From: Fasciola hepatica
Lineage: Eukaryota > Platyhelminthes > Trematoda > Plagiorchiida > Fasciolidae
NCBI GenBank assembly: GCA_948099385.1
Contig: CANUEZ040000020.1
Coordinates: 3,628,501 to 3,692,500, forward strand
Reading direction: 5' to 3'
Length of the DNA: 64,000 bases
Positions 9,459 through 22,300 of this stretch are shown here, piece by piece. The notes below the pieces were generated by a model. The model worked only from the letters and a program-made list of their open reading frames with translations. It searched no databases and had not been told where the DNA came from. Numbering within the stretch: the first letter of the stretch is position 1; each line of letters begins with the position of its first letter. Made by a program: the position numbers and the translations under genes.

Positions 9459-9998
9459 CACTTTTTTCCTCATCCACATGCTCTGGCATGAAAAACATTT
9501 TTTCAAAAGATGGAAATAGTCCTTGACACTTCAGTGAAAACTATCAATTGGATTACAGTCGCGCTCTGAACAACGGCCTAATTGAGTTGTTTTGTGAAGA
9601 AATTCGAAATAAACTTTCGGTTGTGGTTTTCCACACAGCAGTCCTCCGGCTGCTGCATGGAAATGTTTTGTACCGCGTTACTTTGGACTACGAGAAGTCA
9701 AGGAATTTTCAGGGGAATGAGACTATGATCTGGTTAGAGAAATGGAATTAAAAGAATCCAAACAAAAGTTGGCCTATCTGCGTGATATTTCCGCCCTTAT
9801 GGATGACCTGGATTTATCTATCCGAGGAAAAAAACTGGAAATATATTAAGAGGATTAGCCGTTTTAAAGAAAAACAACTTTGGTGCCATCGAGTTTGAAG
9901 AGGTTTTTTTCCGTCCCTCGAAGAAGTAGTTGATAACAATCAGTCTCGAATTCCAAGTGTATGTGCGGAACTTGTGGATCGTTTGGAAATATTGAAGT
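9459..9998 (+). pseudogene. ZBED5-like hAT-derived transposase, C-terminal part
   Basis: Begins with a degenerate HPHALA-KTFFQK block (His-rich in intact family members), followed by MEIVLDTSVKTINWI, RALNNGLIELFCEEI and the FHTAV-RLLHGNVLYRV block, then KLAYLRDISALMDDLDLS. These are the ordered landmarks of the ZBED5/SCAND3-type hAT region. It then decays through frame changes to VCAELVDRLEILK at about 9958-9996. The dimerisation (hATC) tail is missing, because a gypsy LTR abuts at about 10,000. Confidence 0.75.
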
Positions 9999-10006
9999 GA
10001 AAAGGC

Positions 10007-10223
10007 TGACGCCGTGTGACTGCAAACGCGTTTATTTAAAAAGTGAATGATCAAACCACTGCACGGAAGGACCGTATATGCATGTGCGTGCGTCAGTAGA
10101 GTCAGCTGACTGCGGATCGGTAGGCATACGAGGCGAACGAGAGTGAACGGTATAGCCGGGCTGAGAAAATTTCAAATCGGTGAACGTCCCTACCGAGGCG
10201 TAAAAATCAATACAAGCTGTACA
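10007..10223 (-). repeat. 3' LTR of the CsRn1-like element (end uncertain)
   Basis: Starts TGTACAGC right after the polypurine tract on the minus strand. It includes AAATAAACGCG near 10,035 as a possible polyadenylation signal. The chosen outer end (CGGCGTCA at 10007) is only one of two CA dinucleotides that fit, and no second LTR exists in the window to confirm it. Confidence 0.5.
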
Positions 10224-10238
10224 GTACTCCCCTCCCAG
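10224..10238 (-). other. Polypurine tract of the CsRn1-like element
   Basis: Minus-strand run TGGGAGGGGAGTAC directly before the LTR start. It is the expected plus-strand primer site. Confidence 0.7.
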
Positions 10239-10761
10239 AGCATCGGACAAATGTGTATAGGTGCTCGTGAAAAAAAATATGGGAGTTGAACACGTACAGT
10301 CTTTATAATCTTGCGGCCAGAGCGGGTTGTAAGAGAAGGAACAATGTCAGTCTCTTGCGGAGTACTCAGACCGTGTGAAACATGAGAACTGGCATTATTG
10401 GAAACATAAGTAGAAATTTTCATGGAGGGAACTGAAGTCATATAGTCCAAGTCAAGGTAAGCTAATTTGAGGCGATCAATACTGACAATGTCTGGTTGAC
10501 CAGCCTTATCAATAACCAAAACGTTTTTGTTACGGGAAATGACGCGAAACGGGCCTGAGTTTGCTGGATGCAATGGGGGTTTAACAGCATCATAACGAAG
10601 AAAAATATGAGAGCACATAGTTCAATCTTTGGTGTGTAAGTGGGACGAATGGAGGGCCGAGTTGGAAGCGAACGGAGTGATTTCATGTACAACGGCAATT
10701 GCCGAACAAAACTTGAATGGTCAATAACATCAGGATTGCGCCCGAAAAACTCACCGGGCAA
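10239..10761 (-). pseudogene. gypsy Pol C-terminal tail (after the integrase core)
   Basis: Two overlapping frames hold one degraded tail: FFGRNPDVIDHSSFVRQL, then YDAVKPPLHPANSGPFRV, VLVIDKAGQPDIVSIDRLK and TTRSGRKIIK. This corresponds to the chromodomain-less C-terminal region that follows integrase in CsRn1-like Pol. Frame changes near 10,460 and 10,618-10,640 break it. Confidence 0.7.
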
Positions 10762-10864
10762 TTAATTGTAGGGGTGTGCCGAACACCAAATCAGCTGAAC
10801 AAAACCCCAAATCTTCCTTTATGGTGGTGCGCATGGACAACACGGTTAACGGAGCGGCGTCCGT

Positions 10865-11423
10865 CTACTTAACAAAATGAGAGGTGGAGGTGAGCGGAGC
10901 TTTTAATTGCCCATGAAAGCGTTCCCCTAATCTATTGGATGACGGGTGATATGCCGTTGCACGAATATGTTGGAATCCAAGGAGAGAAGTCAAATCACGG
11001 AAGAATTTGGACTGAAATTGTGCGCCTCTATCCGTGAGGATCGTAGATGGAACACCAAACATAGAAATCCAATGGTGTGGAAATGTTTTGGATATTTTTT
11101 CACTGATGTCAGATATGAGGACAGCCATGGGTCAACGCGTAAAACGATCTACACATGCGAGAAGGAAACGGTATCCATCGGTCAATGGTAAATGACCAAC
11201 AATATCTAGGTGAACATGAGAAAAAACATGAGTTGTCTGTAGGTTTTCGGACGGGGGAGGAAAGTACATGCCGGTGAATCTTGCTCCGTTGATAGGGAAT
11301 ACACGTTCTAGACCAAACACGAAAGTCTCTATTCATATTCGGCCAAACATACCGATGGGAAACAAGTCTGATGGAGGCGCGTATTCCATGATGGGATATG
11401 GAATGTAAGTGCGTAAAAATCAA
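10865..11423 (-). pseudogene. gypsy integrase (CsRn1-like), frameshifted
   Basis: Read across three frames: the H2C2 zinc region (HSISHHG, then CIPYQRSK, where the second Cys has become Tyr), core start VHLDIVGHLPLTDGY with the first Asp, VDRFTRW, then TDRGAQFQS with the second Asp, and RLGERFHGQLK with the Glu. The three acidic residues are all visible but lie in different frames, so no intact enzyme is encoded. Confidence 0.8.
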
Positions 11424-12043
11424 GCGACGAAGGGAACAGGGAACAAACGGGCGAGGCTGCCAGTGGAGACATCACAAACAATTGTTACATTTCCGTCAGG
11501 TAGGGGTAAGTCTTTCAGCATCAGGGAGAACGATGAGCGGTAAGTCTGCAGTTCTTGGTCATTCTTTTGAGCTTGTGCCATCTCGGACCAGCTGAATACC
11601 ATTGGGTCGGTTAGTGGGTGGATACCTGGGTGAGAGAGAGCGTCAGCCACAAGACTGTTGGATCCCTGTATATACCGTATATTGGTGGTATATTGGGATA
11701 TGTGGTTGAGGTGTCTAATTTCCCTGGGCGAATAACGGTAGCTGCTTAAAGCCAATGTATAAGTCAAACGCATATGATCGGTGTATACAATAAAGCTTCT
11801 ACCTTCCAAAATGTGTCGATGGGGCTTTATTGCAAGGTAGATTGCAAGCTATTCACGGTTAAAAGTGCTGTAACGAGTCTGTGGCGGTTGCAGTTTTTGA
11901 GAGGAAAATGACAACGATTGTCTGACCCCCTGAACAATCAGTAGCAATTCGGCACCAACGGCTATTTGGGAGGCATCTGTCCGCAATACGAGAATAGCGT
12001 TGTCATCATTGCCTAAGTGTGCGAGCGTGGGAACTTTGGACAA
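11420..12043 (-). pseudogene. gypsy RNase H and connector
   Basis: The first piece (11,849-12,043) carries LRTDASQIAVGA, SFSSQKLQPPQ and YSTFNRE. The second (11,420-11,809) carries VYTDHMRLTY, SQYTTNIRYIQGSNSLVADALS and the linker to VTIVCDVSTG. These are the D, E, D and final D blocks of an LTR-element RNase H that degrades the RNA of the RNA-DNA hybrid. A frame break lies between 11,809 and 11,849. Confidence 0.8.
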
Positions 12044-12058
12044 AGCTTGTTTAGCCTC

Positions 12059-12450
12059 TTAGAATGCTGATTTAGCTTCGGAAGTCATTGAGAACTGGCA
12101 CAGCACTTTTTTCAAAAGTTCAGTAAGCGGTTGCAAGATATCCGAACAGTTTAGTATGAATCGACAATAGCAGTTGACAGTGCCCAGAAAACGACGCAGA
12201 CTCTTGAATGATTGGGGTTCCGGATAGTCCTGGATGGCATTCCCTTTGATTTGGAGTGGCTGGGTACCTTCATTGTCAACATGATGGCCAAGGAACTCAA
12301 CAGATTTGGCACCGCGGATACATTTAGAGGTACTGACTGAGATGCCATAATCTTGGAAGCTTTGGAATATCCGGCGCAAAATGATCGCGATGTTGGTTTT
12401 CATTCATACTAGTAACGAGGACGTCGTCCATGTAAACGGATCTGTTGCGT
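12059..12450 (-). pseudogene. gypsy reverse transcriptase, C-terminal half only
   Basis: Starts at the catalytic box SVYMDDVLVTS (about 12,400-12,435), shifts frame, then reads FLGHHVDNEGTQP, RRFLGTVNCYCRFI and PLTELLKK. These are the palm end and thumb of a Ty3/gypsy RT. Nothing upstream of the catalytic box is recognisable, so the element was cut here. Confidence 0.8.
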
Positions 12451-12780
12451 ACTGTGATCTGAATTCTGAACATAACACCAAATTTTAAAATTTGAACTGG
12501 AGTCGCACATATCGCTAACACTTCCGTCCTGGTACGACAGAAAGCATACGAAAACAACAACAGAGGACCTTACTCTTTTCTATCCAAATGATCGTAGATG
12601 ACTTTCTGAAGTTTCATCATAAAAGCAATAAAGACTAAACAACATTTTAAAATAAAAATAACATCAACTCTTTCAATTTTTTAGGAATAAACTGAACACC
12701 ACCGCATGCCTCATGAATGAATGTCATTAGACTTCGAATATCACTTCTTAATTATTGTTAGAAATTCCACACTTGATGCA
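12451..12780. other. No recognisable feature
   Basis: AT-rich sequence between the truncated gypsy element and the first arm of the large inverted repeat. I see no coding or repeat signal in it. Confidence 0.5.
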
Positions 12781-14540
<1,760 letters not shown>

Positions 14541-14838
14541 AGCAACTAAATTTACTGGCTTGAATTGCTGTAGAATAATGGTCCTGAGCTTGTTGTATGT
14601 TAGACTGATGTGACAATCCGGAAAAGACGAATTTTCACGAGACTGTATGTATCCTTTCCAATGAAAATGAAGAAAAAATGTTGTTTTCTTCGCGTCATCC
14701 AATGGTTTCTGGTCAAACACCAAATGTCGGGACGTTCCATTTAGTCCTCGACCTGTCGGGATGTAGGATTCACATGAAGAAATTCCATTTCGGATGGAAT
14801 CACAGTTTGCTTCTTTTGCGTGACGCAAAATGTGATAT
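14541..14838 (-). pseudogene. gypsy Gag fragment (copy D)
   Basis: Minus-strand reading is about 95 percent identical by eye to 28,018-28,310 (the Gag start of the long gypsy copy), including KTTFFLHFHWKGYIQS in the open frame. In the neighbouring frame this corresponds to the Gag-like FIGKDTYSLV block. It stops abruptly at 14,541, where the inverted-repeat arm begins, which suggests that the arm element was inserted into, or broke, this Gag. Confidence 0.7.
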
Positions 14839-15160
14839 CGAATGGATTGAATGGGCCTGAACGCGCACAGAACTGGAAACTGAGAAATCCAAGACTGAAT
14901 AGAATGTACCGTCATACCTCTTATGAGCGGAAACTTCGTACGGTACAGGCATGTATCATATCAGGGAGATTACAGCAACGCAGAACAGAGTCAATCTTGA
15001 ATAAGACACGTTCTTTTTTGTACCGATATTTCAATGTATACAATCAATACGCACACACGCGCACACATAATACCCCATAACACGAAATCTCACAGCAGAC
15101 CACTCGTTCTGGCCCTATCTCGCTTTCTGCTTTGGAGTGTTCTGGAATTTATTCAACCAT
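14839..15160 (-). repeat. LTR-like region of gypsy copy D
   Basis: Adjoins the Gag relic on its 5' side. The inner part (14,839-15,000) resembles 27,840-28,017 and 32,448-32,622. The outer part (about 15,025-15,160) is an inverted copy of 23,935-24,085, including a GT/CA-rich patch and the block tgtatacattgaaa. These matches link it to the LTR of this gypsy family. The outer boundary is not certain. Confidence 0.6.
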
Positions 15161-16640
15161 TATTCTAACTACAGCCAAAAACATCTAAGAAGCTTTCACG
15201 GTAATGTTTCGACACTCATTCATACACCACCTAGATCAATTCAATAATCTACCTCCAAGTCCTGGCAGCTGAACTGAATTGCACGGAAGCCGTTAGTCGA
15301 CATTGGGTATTTGTTACCCATGTTTCCGCAACGAGAGCTGTGAACAGTTGTGAGTTCGTTTTATACCGCCTTTCCTTCTTATTTCCATTTTACATATCTG
15401 ACCACATTCCTCAACCTACTTCCGTTTGTCAGTATCACCCGAGACCGTTTTGATTCGATTTACCGTAAAGACTGACTTGCACGTGACACACCACCCACCT
15501 TTCAAACTTAGCAACTATCGTCATCGTGCCCCAGTTGACCAACGACCAATGAATACATGGGTTCAAGAAACTATTACTATTTTTCGATGTTGCATGAAAC
15601 ACTGGGACCGAACCTGGATATTTTAGCACTAACATCTTTGTCTAGGTTTCCATTCGAGCAGGATGGAGTGCCATCACATTGCACGAATGTCAACACCTAT
15701 TGGCTAGACGAGACTCTCACTCTTTAGTGGATCGGGCTGGAAGAATCAATAGCTTGGATGCCACAGTATTCGGATAGGGCTCATCTTGGGTTCGTCTTGT
15801 GGGTGTGTGCTAAGCGGAAGGCTTGTCACACCCGAACCCAGAGGCCATGAGAGAGATGAATGTCAGGGTGGCGCGAATTCCCGCCCCCCTCCCGAAGTCA
15901 AGCTATCAGACAAGTTAGGCTAGCCAAGCCAAGCCAGGCCAATCAACCAACATGCCTCCACTCACACATGTGGCTCAGCCAGCTGTGTGAACAAATGAAT
16001 AATGGCTTGATCTAACGAGAAAGAAAAGAAATCACGGTGCCAGACCAACAATGCACCAACCCTACTGGACGGGCTCGTTCGAGGGCATTACATTTCCGCT
16101 TAAATGGATTCTCTCCTTCACACCACTTCGCGTCACCTGACGTGCTACGCCTTCGGATTTTGAGTTACGTAAGCGGACTGGTGCGATGGAAGTCGTGACC
16201 GGGACCGACCGCTCAGGCCATCCGTAGAAAAAATGGCAGATTAGAGACGCGAGAAACCACAACACAGAACAGCTAAGATTGTTGCCGTGTTCCGGAAGAT
16301 TCCAAAGCACGCGTTGGAGGCCGCACAGCGAAACCTGATTAGATGGGTTCATATTTGTAGGGCACGAGATGGTGTTTTCGAACATCTCATTTGCTTGCCT
16401 GGGTCAGTGATGCTCGGAGAACGACAAAATGGTCCTTCTTTGAACCGGAGAACGATTGCACGGCATATTCACGGGGCCCCTTGTGATGATTCCTCCGTCA
16501 TGGTGTACCGTGTTATGTTCCTTATTGTAATCTATGGTACAGTGAAAAAATCATCAATTGGGTCTTCGTCATGGTCTGGTGCTGGAGAAAACTTCGTTAA
16601 TCCAAACAATATTAACACAGCTGGCGTCATGTACGTAAAT
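15161..16640. other. Mostly unassigned; probably degraded LTR or leader sequence
   Basis: No convincing coding sequence. A 168-codon frame at 16,287-16,793 ends inside a Gag relic but has no recognisable domain in its first part. Around 15,786-15,840 there is an imperfect hairpin (TGGGTTCG and GGTGTG paired with CACACC and CGAACCCA, with an inner AAGC/GCTT). Confidence 0.4.
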
Positions 16641-17480
16641 TTCATCATGCATTCAGCTGATATGGAAAACAATATTGTGAATGGTACCTCCAGAAAATGC
16701 GATGACTTGTTCCCACTTTTTGAATTCTGGTATCTCACCAAAAATGTATCGCGTACTGATAAGAAAACGTCGTTTTTTGCACTTCATTGTTAAAGATGCG
16801 TACGCATTGGTGAAAAGCCTTGCGTTTCCGGATTCTCCAATGAATTCCTCCTACGACGAACTGAAGCAGTTTCTGTCGTATCATTTCAAACCCATGAATT
16901 TTACTGCAGATTAGCCAGCTAAGTGCGGTTCCCTCGTCCGCACGACAAACCAATGCCCTCATTTTTGTGCTATAAACAAAAGCTTTGAAGTGTGATTATG
17001 GTGCGCGACTGAAGGACCGTTTAATTGTTGGAATAAGATAAACTGGAGTTGCAGCGACGACTGCCAATGCGGAGTGGCCAGACATTTCCGAGCGTCAGAA
17101 ATATTTGTGAATAGTATCAGGATATCAAATCCGTAACTGCTCATGCGAGCGATCCGGTTTTGCTCAGTTCAACTAGAAACCATTAGGAAATTTGGTCCAA
17201 AACTGCGCAAAAATGCAAAACATCGACTGGGTACTGGGCCACTCCTCCGGGGTCCGAGCTGTTATCATGCTTCCGAGCTGAAGTCGTTTGGAAAATGCGC
17301 TTCATGTGAACTGCTGCTTTACCAGTTTTCATGTCTACACCGATACGATCAGCGCTTTTTCTGCGGTAAGACTGGTCATGTACACTGTATTCTCCGACAG
17401 CCTGTGGTTTGCTGCATGACCGTCAATCCGAATTCCACTCCAGCCTCAACTGAAGATGCCATTTTTCCCTTGCGTTAGCT
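16641..17480 (+). pseudogene. gypsy Gag relic (copy A)
   Basis: Gag blocks appear in scattered frames: FEFWYLTKNVS then KKTSFF, AYALVKSLAFPDSPM, DELKQFLSYHFKPMNF, later KCDYGARLKDRLIVGI, and a decayed zinc knuckle around 17,360-17,390 (CGKTGHVHCIL). This is the same family as the long gypsy copy at 28-31.6 kb. Many stops and frame changes are present. Confidence 0.65.
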
Positions 17481-17769
17481 GTGGTCTTCAATTCTTCTTT
17501 TCATGTGAATCAGACTTTTATATTCTCCGGAAAGCAATTCTGGGAGAACTGTATCTACCCGGCTAATCATACGTAATGGAATAGCTCGTACCTGGACTAC
17601 GCATACCGGGAACCGACAAGACCAGATAAGAATAGCAGAAATCTATTCAGTGAGAATTGGTTGGTACAAGCTCATTCACATTACAAAGTAGGTGTGCACC
17701 TATCGGTAGACAACGTACTGACTAAGCAGAAAATGACTTCACTGTCTGCGCGATCTGATTGTTAAGGTC

Positions 17770-18135
17770 CGGATTCACCTGATTGTCTGGACACTGGAAA
17801 TCAAGCCGCAACGCTTAGCGCCGCGTTTTTGAGCATTACTGGAAATGGTACGATTTCCTTGGCTTAGTCCCTTGATTATCGATTGTAAGGACTTGGTTGT
17901 TATCATTTGTATACTGCATTCCGCCACTCTCTGTCTAATGGACTTGCAGAGAAATTGGTTCGTTGTCTTGGGAGTGCAATGCATTCTATCAATCCCCAGC
18001 CCTTTATTGAGCTAGATCGATCTGTTGATGACTCCTTGATGCAATATTGCAGTGCTCGTGATAGTGCAGTAGGCCACAAGACGTGTAAGTATAATACGTC
18101 CAGACCACACAAATCATTGGTCGCGTTTGAATAGT
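17770..18135 (+). pseudogene. gypsy integrase end fragment (copy A)
   Basis: The frame at 17,907-18,134 reads SLSNGLAEKLVRCL, SAMHSINPQPFIELDRSVDD and QYCSARDSAVG, the region around the catalytic Glu of integrase. Protease, RT and RNase H are absent between this piece and Gag, so copy A is a Gag-to-integrase deletion relic. Confidence 0.65.
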
Positions 18136-18139
18136 TAAA

Positions 18140-18660
18140 TAAACTTCTTCCGGATCACGTCGTACCAATTGGTTTTGAGGCTGCAGAGCGTGCAAAATTC
18201 CTCACGTTGAGGTCTCACTGGGGTCGCACAGAATAAATTCAGAGATTTCGTGCAAGTGGCTAGAGGCAACCTCACTGATCAAAAGGAAACACAACTGCGA
18301 GACCGCTTGGCTGATGCTGTTTATCACCATGAATTACAAAAGAAGCTGTAATTTGAAACGACCTCAGTCACGAAAGCCCGTACGACTTGCGAATATGTTG
18401 ACGACCTGACAATAGCCATTACATACCAGTTCGTTGTCCTTTATCACGGAATTCAAAGAGTCAAGTCCATTCAATCACATCCAGTGTTTTCTGTCAAGCT
18501 CGAATATACAGCAAGGTTGAAGGCTGTATACTGTCGCCTTAATTCATGTTTGTCATACGGTGATTTACATATACGTTTCACGTGCCATTTTCGCGAGGCC
18601 GTATGCCATGCAAGTGGGAAATTGAGACGTATTGAGGAGGTCTGAAGAGACTGAAAGCGC
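18140..18660 (+). pseudogene. Second gypsy-type Gag fragment with double zinc knuckle
   Basis: Begins FEAAERAKFLTLR (about 18,174) and continues with ETQLRDRLAD, HHELQKKL and a double zinc-knuckle region (CLSYGDLHIRFTC, then CHASGKLRRIEEV), in which several Cys/His positions are replaced. It differs from the single-knuckle Gag of copies A to D, so it belongs to another gypsy family. It follows copy A directly. Confidence 0.6.
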
Positions 18661-18669
18661 CATACCATA

Positions 18670-19440
18670 GACGTGGTTCCCGAGGTGAATCTTTTTTCAT
18701 AACTCCGCCCGTTTTTTAGCCGTGGTCAGCAGTTCATTTAGAAACTGGAAGTTTTCTTCCGGGATGTGCCATTTATGATCGCAGTACGTGCGATCCACTC
18801 AAACACACACACGCACACATTTGAACTTGCACCAAGCTGACCACCGTCTGCCCTATGACCACTCAACCGAAAGCACGTACCATCATGGACACAAAGTCTC
18901 ATATGTTAATCCCATGGAAATTTGTGCAAGAGAGCATCAATCCAATCAAATGTCTTCGGAGTCAATCCGCTCAAACCGGACCACTCCGCTTTCTGTCGCA
19001 CCGTTAGACGCGAGTTGCACTAACGGTTTTCGTTGTACTTTTGGAGATTTTCAGTTGTACGTCCGTTTACATCTGTAATCTCATTTGAATCGTATGAAGG
19101 GTGCATGTCCGTTTACTCTTATTTGATAATGTCCACGAATTAGAGAACCGTAGTCAGCGTCGATTGACTGTGCGTCTCCTAGGCGGCTGGAACACGAAGT
19201 AAACGGACCCAAACGAACGAATCCCGGAAAGGCTTCGGCGTGGCCACGAATACCAAAACGAACGAGTAGTAAGGGACTGGAAGGGCCGGAAAATTTCTAC
19301 AGCCAAATAAATTTTACCAGATGGGCTAAAAGGACAGCAGTCTGAAATAAATCATATATACAAGCTACTACTGCTGGCCTATTTGATGCCGGGGATGGAG
19401 ATGGGCAAAATAATTTGAACGCACACATTGCTTCCCGGCC
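18670..19440. other. No recognisable gene
   Basis: Contains a CA-rich stretch (18,800-18,820) and an unassigned 96-codon plus-strand frame (18,788-19,078). No domain was recognised. Part could be LTR sequence of the flanking gypsy relics. Confidence 0.4.
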
Positions 19441-20140
19441 CTCGCAGATCCCAGTCAGTTCTCATATTCAGATTACTTCAGGGTCGACAAACAATGACTC
19501 ATCATATCTCCTCCGATCCCACGGAACTGGTGTATTGCAAATAATTTCGATTTTATCGTTTTGGATTGAGCCGTGGGGATCTCACAGCTTGATTATCTCA
19601 TCATCTTGTATTTCTTTCGTTATCTCTTCAGGCTCCGGTACAGTACCTCTCGATCGAACTCGATCAAGGTGTCTTCCATGGACTGTCCCGTCAGCAAGGT
19701 GTGTGATTTCTACGAGTCGTGAACCAAGTTGCCTCGTGATCATATCAGCAGTCGCTCCCTGATCGTTGCCGCGAAAATGGGATACTTCTGATGAATCAAG
19801 GTACTACAATGATTAAAGATCTCGTCCGTTGTAGGGCATTTATGAAATATTTGTGCTCGTAGCATGTACTGCATCCTGATAATGCAATTGTAAGCTACCA
19901 AGAAATGTGTCGAGATCAGATGATTTTGGTCCCATAGAACTCACCACAGTTTTCAATGCTCGAGTGAAATTTTCTGCCAATCCTTTTGAACATGACTTTT
20001 GTGGAGGCTTTCTTACACGGCAACAATCGAGATCAAATTCGACTGAGATACTGAGGTGGAGCTTAAAATGAGTGGGGAAGAAGTACATGAGGATAAGAAA
20101 GTTAGACTGCGGAGATATCCAAAGCTCAATCCAAAACAAG
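19440..20140 (-). pseudogene. gypsy integrase end and C-terminal tail (copy B)
   Basis: On the minus strand, 19,840-20,139 carries KGLAENFTRALKTVVSSMG and LHYQDAVHATS (integrase around the catalytic Glu). Then 19,480-19,760 in another frame carries RLVEITHLADGTVHGRHLDR and PEPEEI, the tail that usually follows integrase. Confidence 0.7.
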
Positions 20141-20387
20141 GAAACAAAAATACTTGCATCACACCAAATCCATGAGGGAGGAGGAGATGTGATAATTTTT
20201 AATATCTAACCATATTGCACTTGATTGATGGAGGCACACAAACTCATCCAATTTATCTGCCAACCCTGTTTAGTTTCGATTCCCATTCTCTTCATTATGG
20301 ACCATAAATGAACAACTTTTTGAGTCAATATGTACACAACGGTGGGAGATTAACTCTGTTGATCATCTATCATAGATCGATTATCGG

Positions 20388-20765
20388 TTACCAACATTTA
20401 TTCCGCATCAAGGACTTCATTTTGTCCAAACACAAACGACCTATAAGTAATTCTTGGTAAACTGTTGGCCTCAAAGTCAGTGGTACGAGGAACTTATCAT
20501 TTAGTTTTAAAATGCCATCCATTAGTCTAAAACCCAAAAAATTGCTGCCTTGTGTAGCTATTCGGTCCATGCCTGACAATGGAGAATATTTGTTGATAAT
20601 GCTTTCCGGTTTCTCGGCCAAGGTCACTTCTAACGATTGGACTGGGTTCGCTTTTGAAACGCTCCTTTGGTTCTGGTTCCAACTTAGAAAAACAGGATAT
20701 GAAATGGGACTGTGGAATTCGTACACCCAGGCGGTACTCGATATCGTAATCATATCCCCTATCAT
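20388..20765 (-). pseudogene. gypsy integrase zinc region and upstream linker (copy B)
   Basis: The C-terminal third of this 125-codon frame (LNDKFLVPLTLRPTVYQELL then DKMKSLMRNKCW) matches the segment just before and at the H2C2 zinc site in copy C (30,700-30,812). The His pair is lost (GRLCLDKM). The integrase core between 20,160 and 20,388 could not be recognised. Confidence 0.6.
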
Positions 20766-21059
20766 TGTTGCACCAAGGCTGCCGTGGTTTTCGATAGCGA
20801 TGACTTAGGATTGAAAATGCAACTCAATACAAGATTGTCGATCATCATCATAAAATGGGTACTGTTCTGTTTCGTCTTACTAACTCCGGTGAGAAGACTC
20901 TTCTGGCGTCGAAATATATCGATTTATTAGTAAAAAACGACAATTTATATAATAATGTGTGAGGCTCAGCCAAATCCTGGTCTATAATCTTATTGGCCCA
21001 GCTGGTATTCACAACCAGCTGTTCTGAGTGATTGGTCTAATAATGAACCCAGGCAATTG

Positions 21060-21445
21060 ATTTGGTTCAGACGACAGCTTGCATTTGATCGGTCCTTCGG
21101 TCCTTCTTGTTTGCTCCAAACTTGTCTTCAATTCGGAACGAGTAAAGAAGTGATATCTGCTCGCCAGTCTGTCTATTGGCAATGTGCCAGACCATTCCCT
21201 TGCAGGTATTAAACAGATACCTACGCAGACGTTTCACGGCCCAAATCACGGCCAGAGCCTATTTCTGTGTTTGTGAATACCCTTTCCAACCTTGGTGAGC
21301 AGTCTAGAAATACATAATTCCGGATAACCACCTTGTTCGAGTACTGCACACATCCCAAAGAGTGAAGCATCGGTAGTCACAGAGACAGGAATGGTGACGG
21401 AGAATGACCCAAACAAAGGTCTTTCCACAATTTGGCCATTCACGT
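21060..21445 (-). pseudogene. gypsy RNase H (copy B)
   Basis: VTTDASLFGMCAVLEQGG (about 21,340-21,395), SRLLTKVGKGIHKHR and IWAVKRLRRYLF (about 21,210-21,249) are the first half of LTR-element RNase H. The Asp of TDAS is kept. The frame breaks at about 21,246. Confidence 0.7.
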
Positions 21446-21479
21446 CTCAACACTTGTTCATATTACCTATTACAGTTCC

Positions 21480-22300
21480 TTTGTCTCGTACCTTTTAACG
21501 CAAAAAGTGGTCGAGAAACAGCAGCAAAAATTAGAGTAAATCTTAAGTAATATTGGGTATATCCCAGAATGGACCGTAATTCAGCTACGTTTTTCGGTGA
21601 CGGGGCATTCGATAACAGTTTGAAGCACTACGGATTAGGTCTATAGCCTCCGGATACGGTGAAACCCAAGCACCGTAGTTCATTCGCCCTGAAAGTACAC
21701 CTAAATGACTTGATTGTGACATTCTTATCTTTAAGTAGGTGTAGTAGTTACCGAAGCTGTTCATCATGCTCTTCCGCATCTATCCCAGATGCGATGATAT
21801 CGCCTTGATGCGCTTTAACACCTTATAGTCAATCAATAACGTGGTCAACTACGGTCTGAAAAATTCCATATGACGCATGTAAACCGAATGCAACAAAACT
21901 GAATTCATACATTACCCTATTCCTTGCTGACAGTTGTGCACGGTTTTGACGATTCATTTAACTGTACCTACAAATATGCTTTAGTCAGATCTATCTTAGA
22001 AAACATTCCACTTCCACCCAGGCATTTGAATAAGTCCTTAAGATCTGGTTTGTTTGCTACACATCATTGAAGTTTAGGATCGATAGTCAGTCAGAAAAGA
22101 CCACAAATTCTTGAAGATATCCCGTAACACTTGGTGATAAATACAATAGAACCTGCCCCCTCATTGCATATAAACTTCAACACTAAAGAGACCCTACTCA
22201 AAGTGTGAAAGTTTGCAAGCTTTGCAGCTACGAAATTAATTGGTACGAGGTGATCCGCAAGAAGTTTATTCAACTCTTCAAGTGGAACCAATGATGATGA
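21480..22300 (-). pseudogene. gypsy reverse transcriptase preceded by a Gag remnant (copy B)
   Basis: Minus-strand order: Gag-like LNKLLADHLVPINF (about 22,230-22,275) passes directly into RT sequence, indicating an internal deletion of the rest of Gag and the protease. RT blocks are MFSKIDLTKAYL (about 21,980-22,010), FGLHASYGIFQ, EEHDEQLR, FRCTFRANELRCLGFTVSGGY (21,640-21,710) and AELRSILGY. The catalytic YxDD box is not recognisable. Stops are frequent. Confidence 0.7.

Larger units (their letters stand above)
10007..12450 (-). mobile_element. CsRn1-like Ty3/gypsy retrotransposon, 5'-truncated
   Basis: Minus-strand relic holding, in order, the end of RT, RNase H, linker, integrase, a C-terminal tail, a polypurine tract and a 3' LTR. 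The upstream RT, protease, Gag and 5' LTR are missing. The linker (VTIVCDVSTG), the H2C2 and integrase wording, and the TTRSGRKI tail recall the CsRn1 clade first known from Clonorchis sinensis; the clade call is from memory of motifs. At least four frame changes make it inactive. Its 3' end touches the ZBED5-like pseudogene. Confidence 0.8.
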
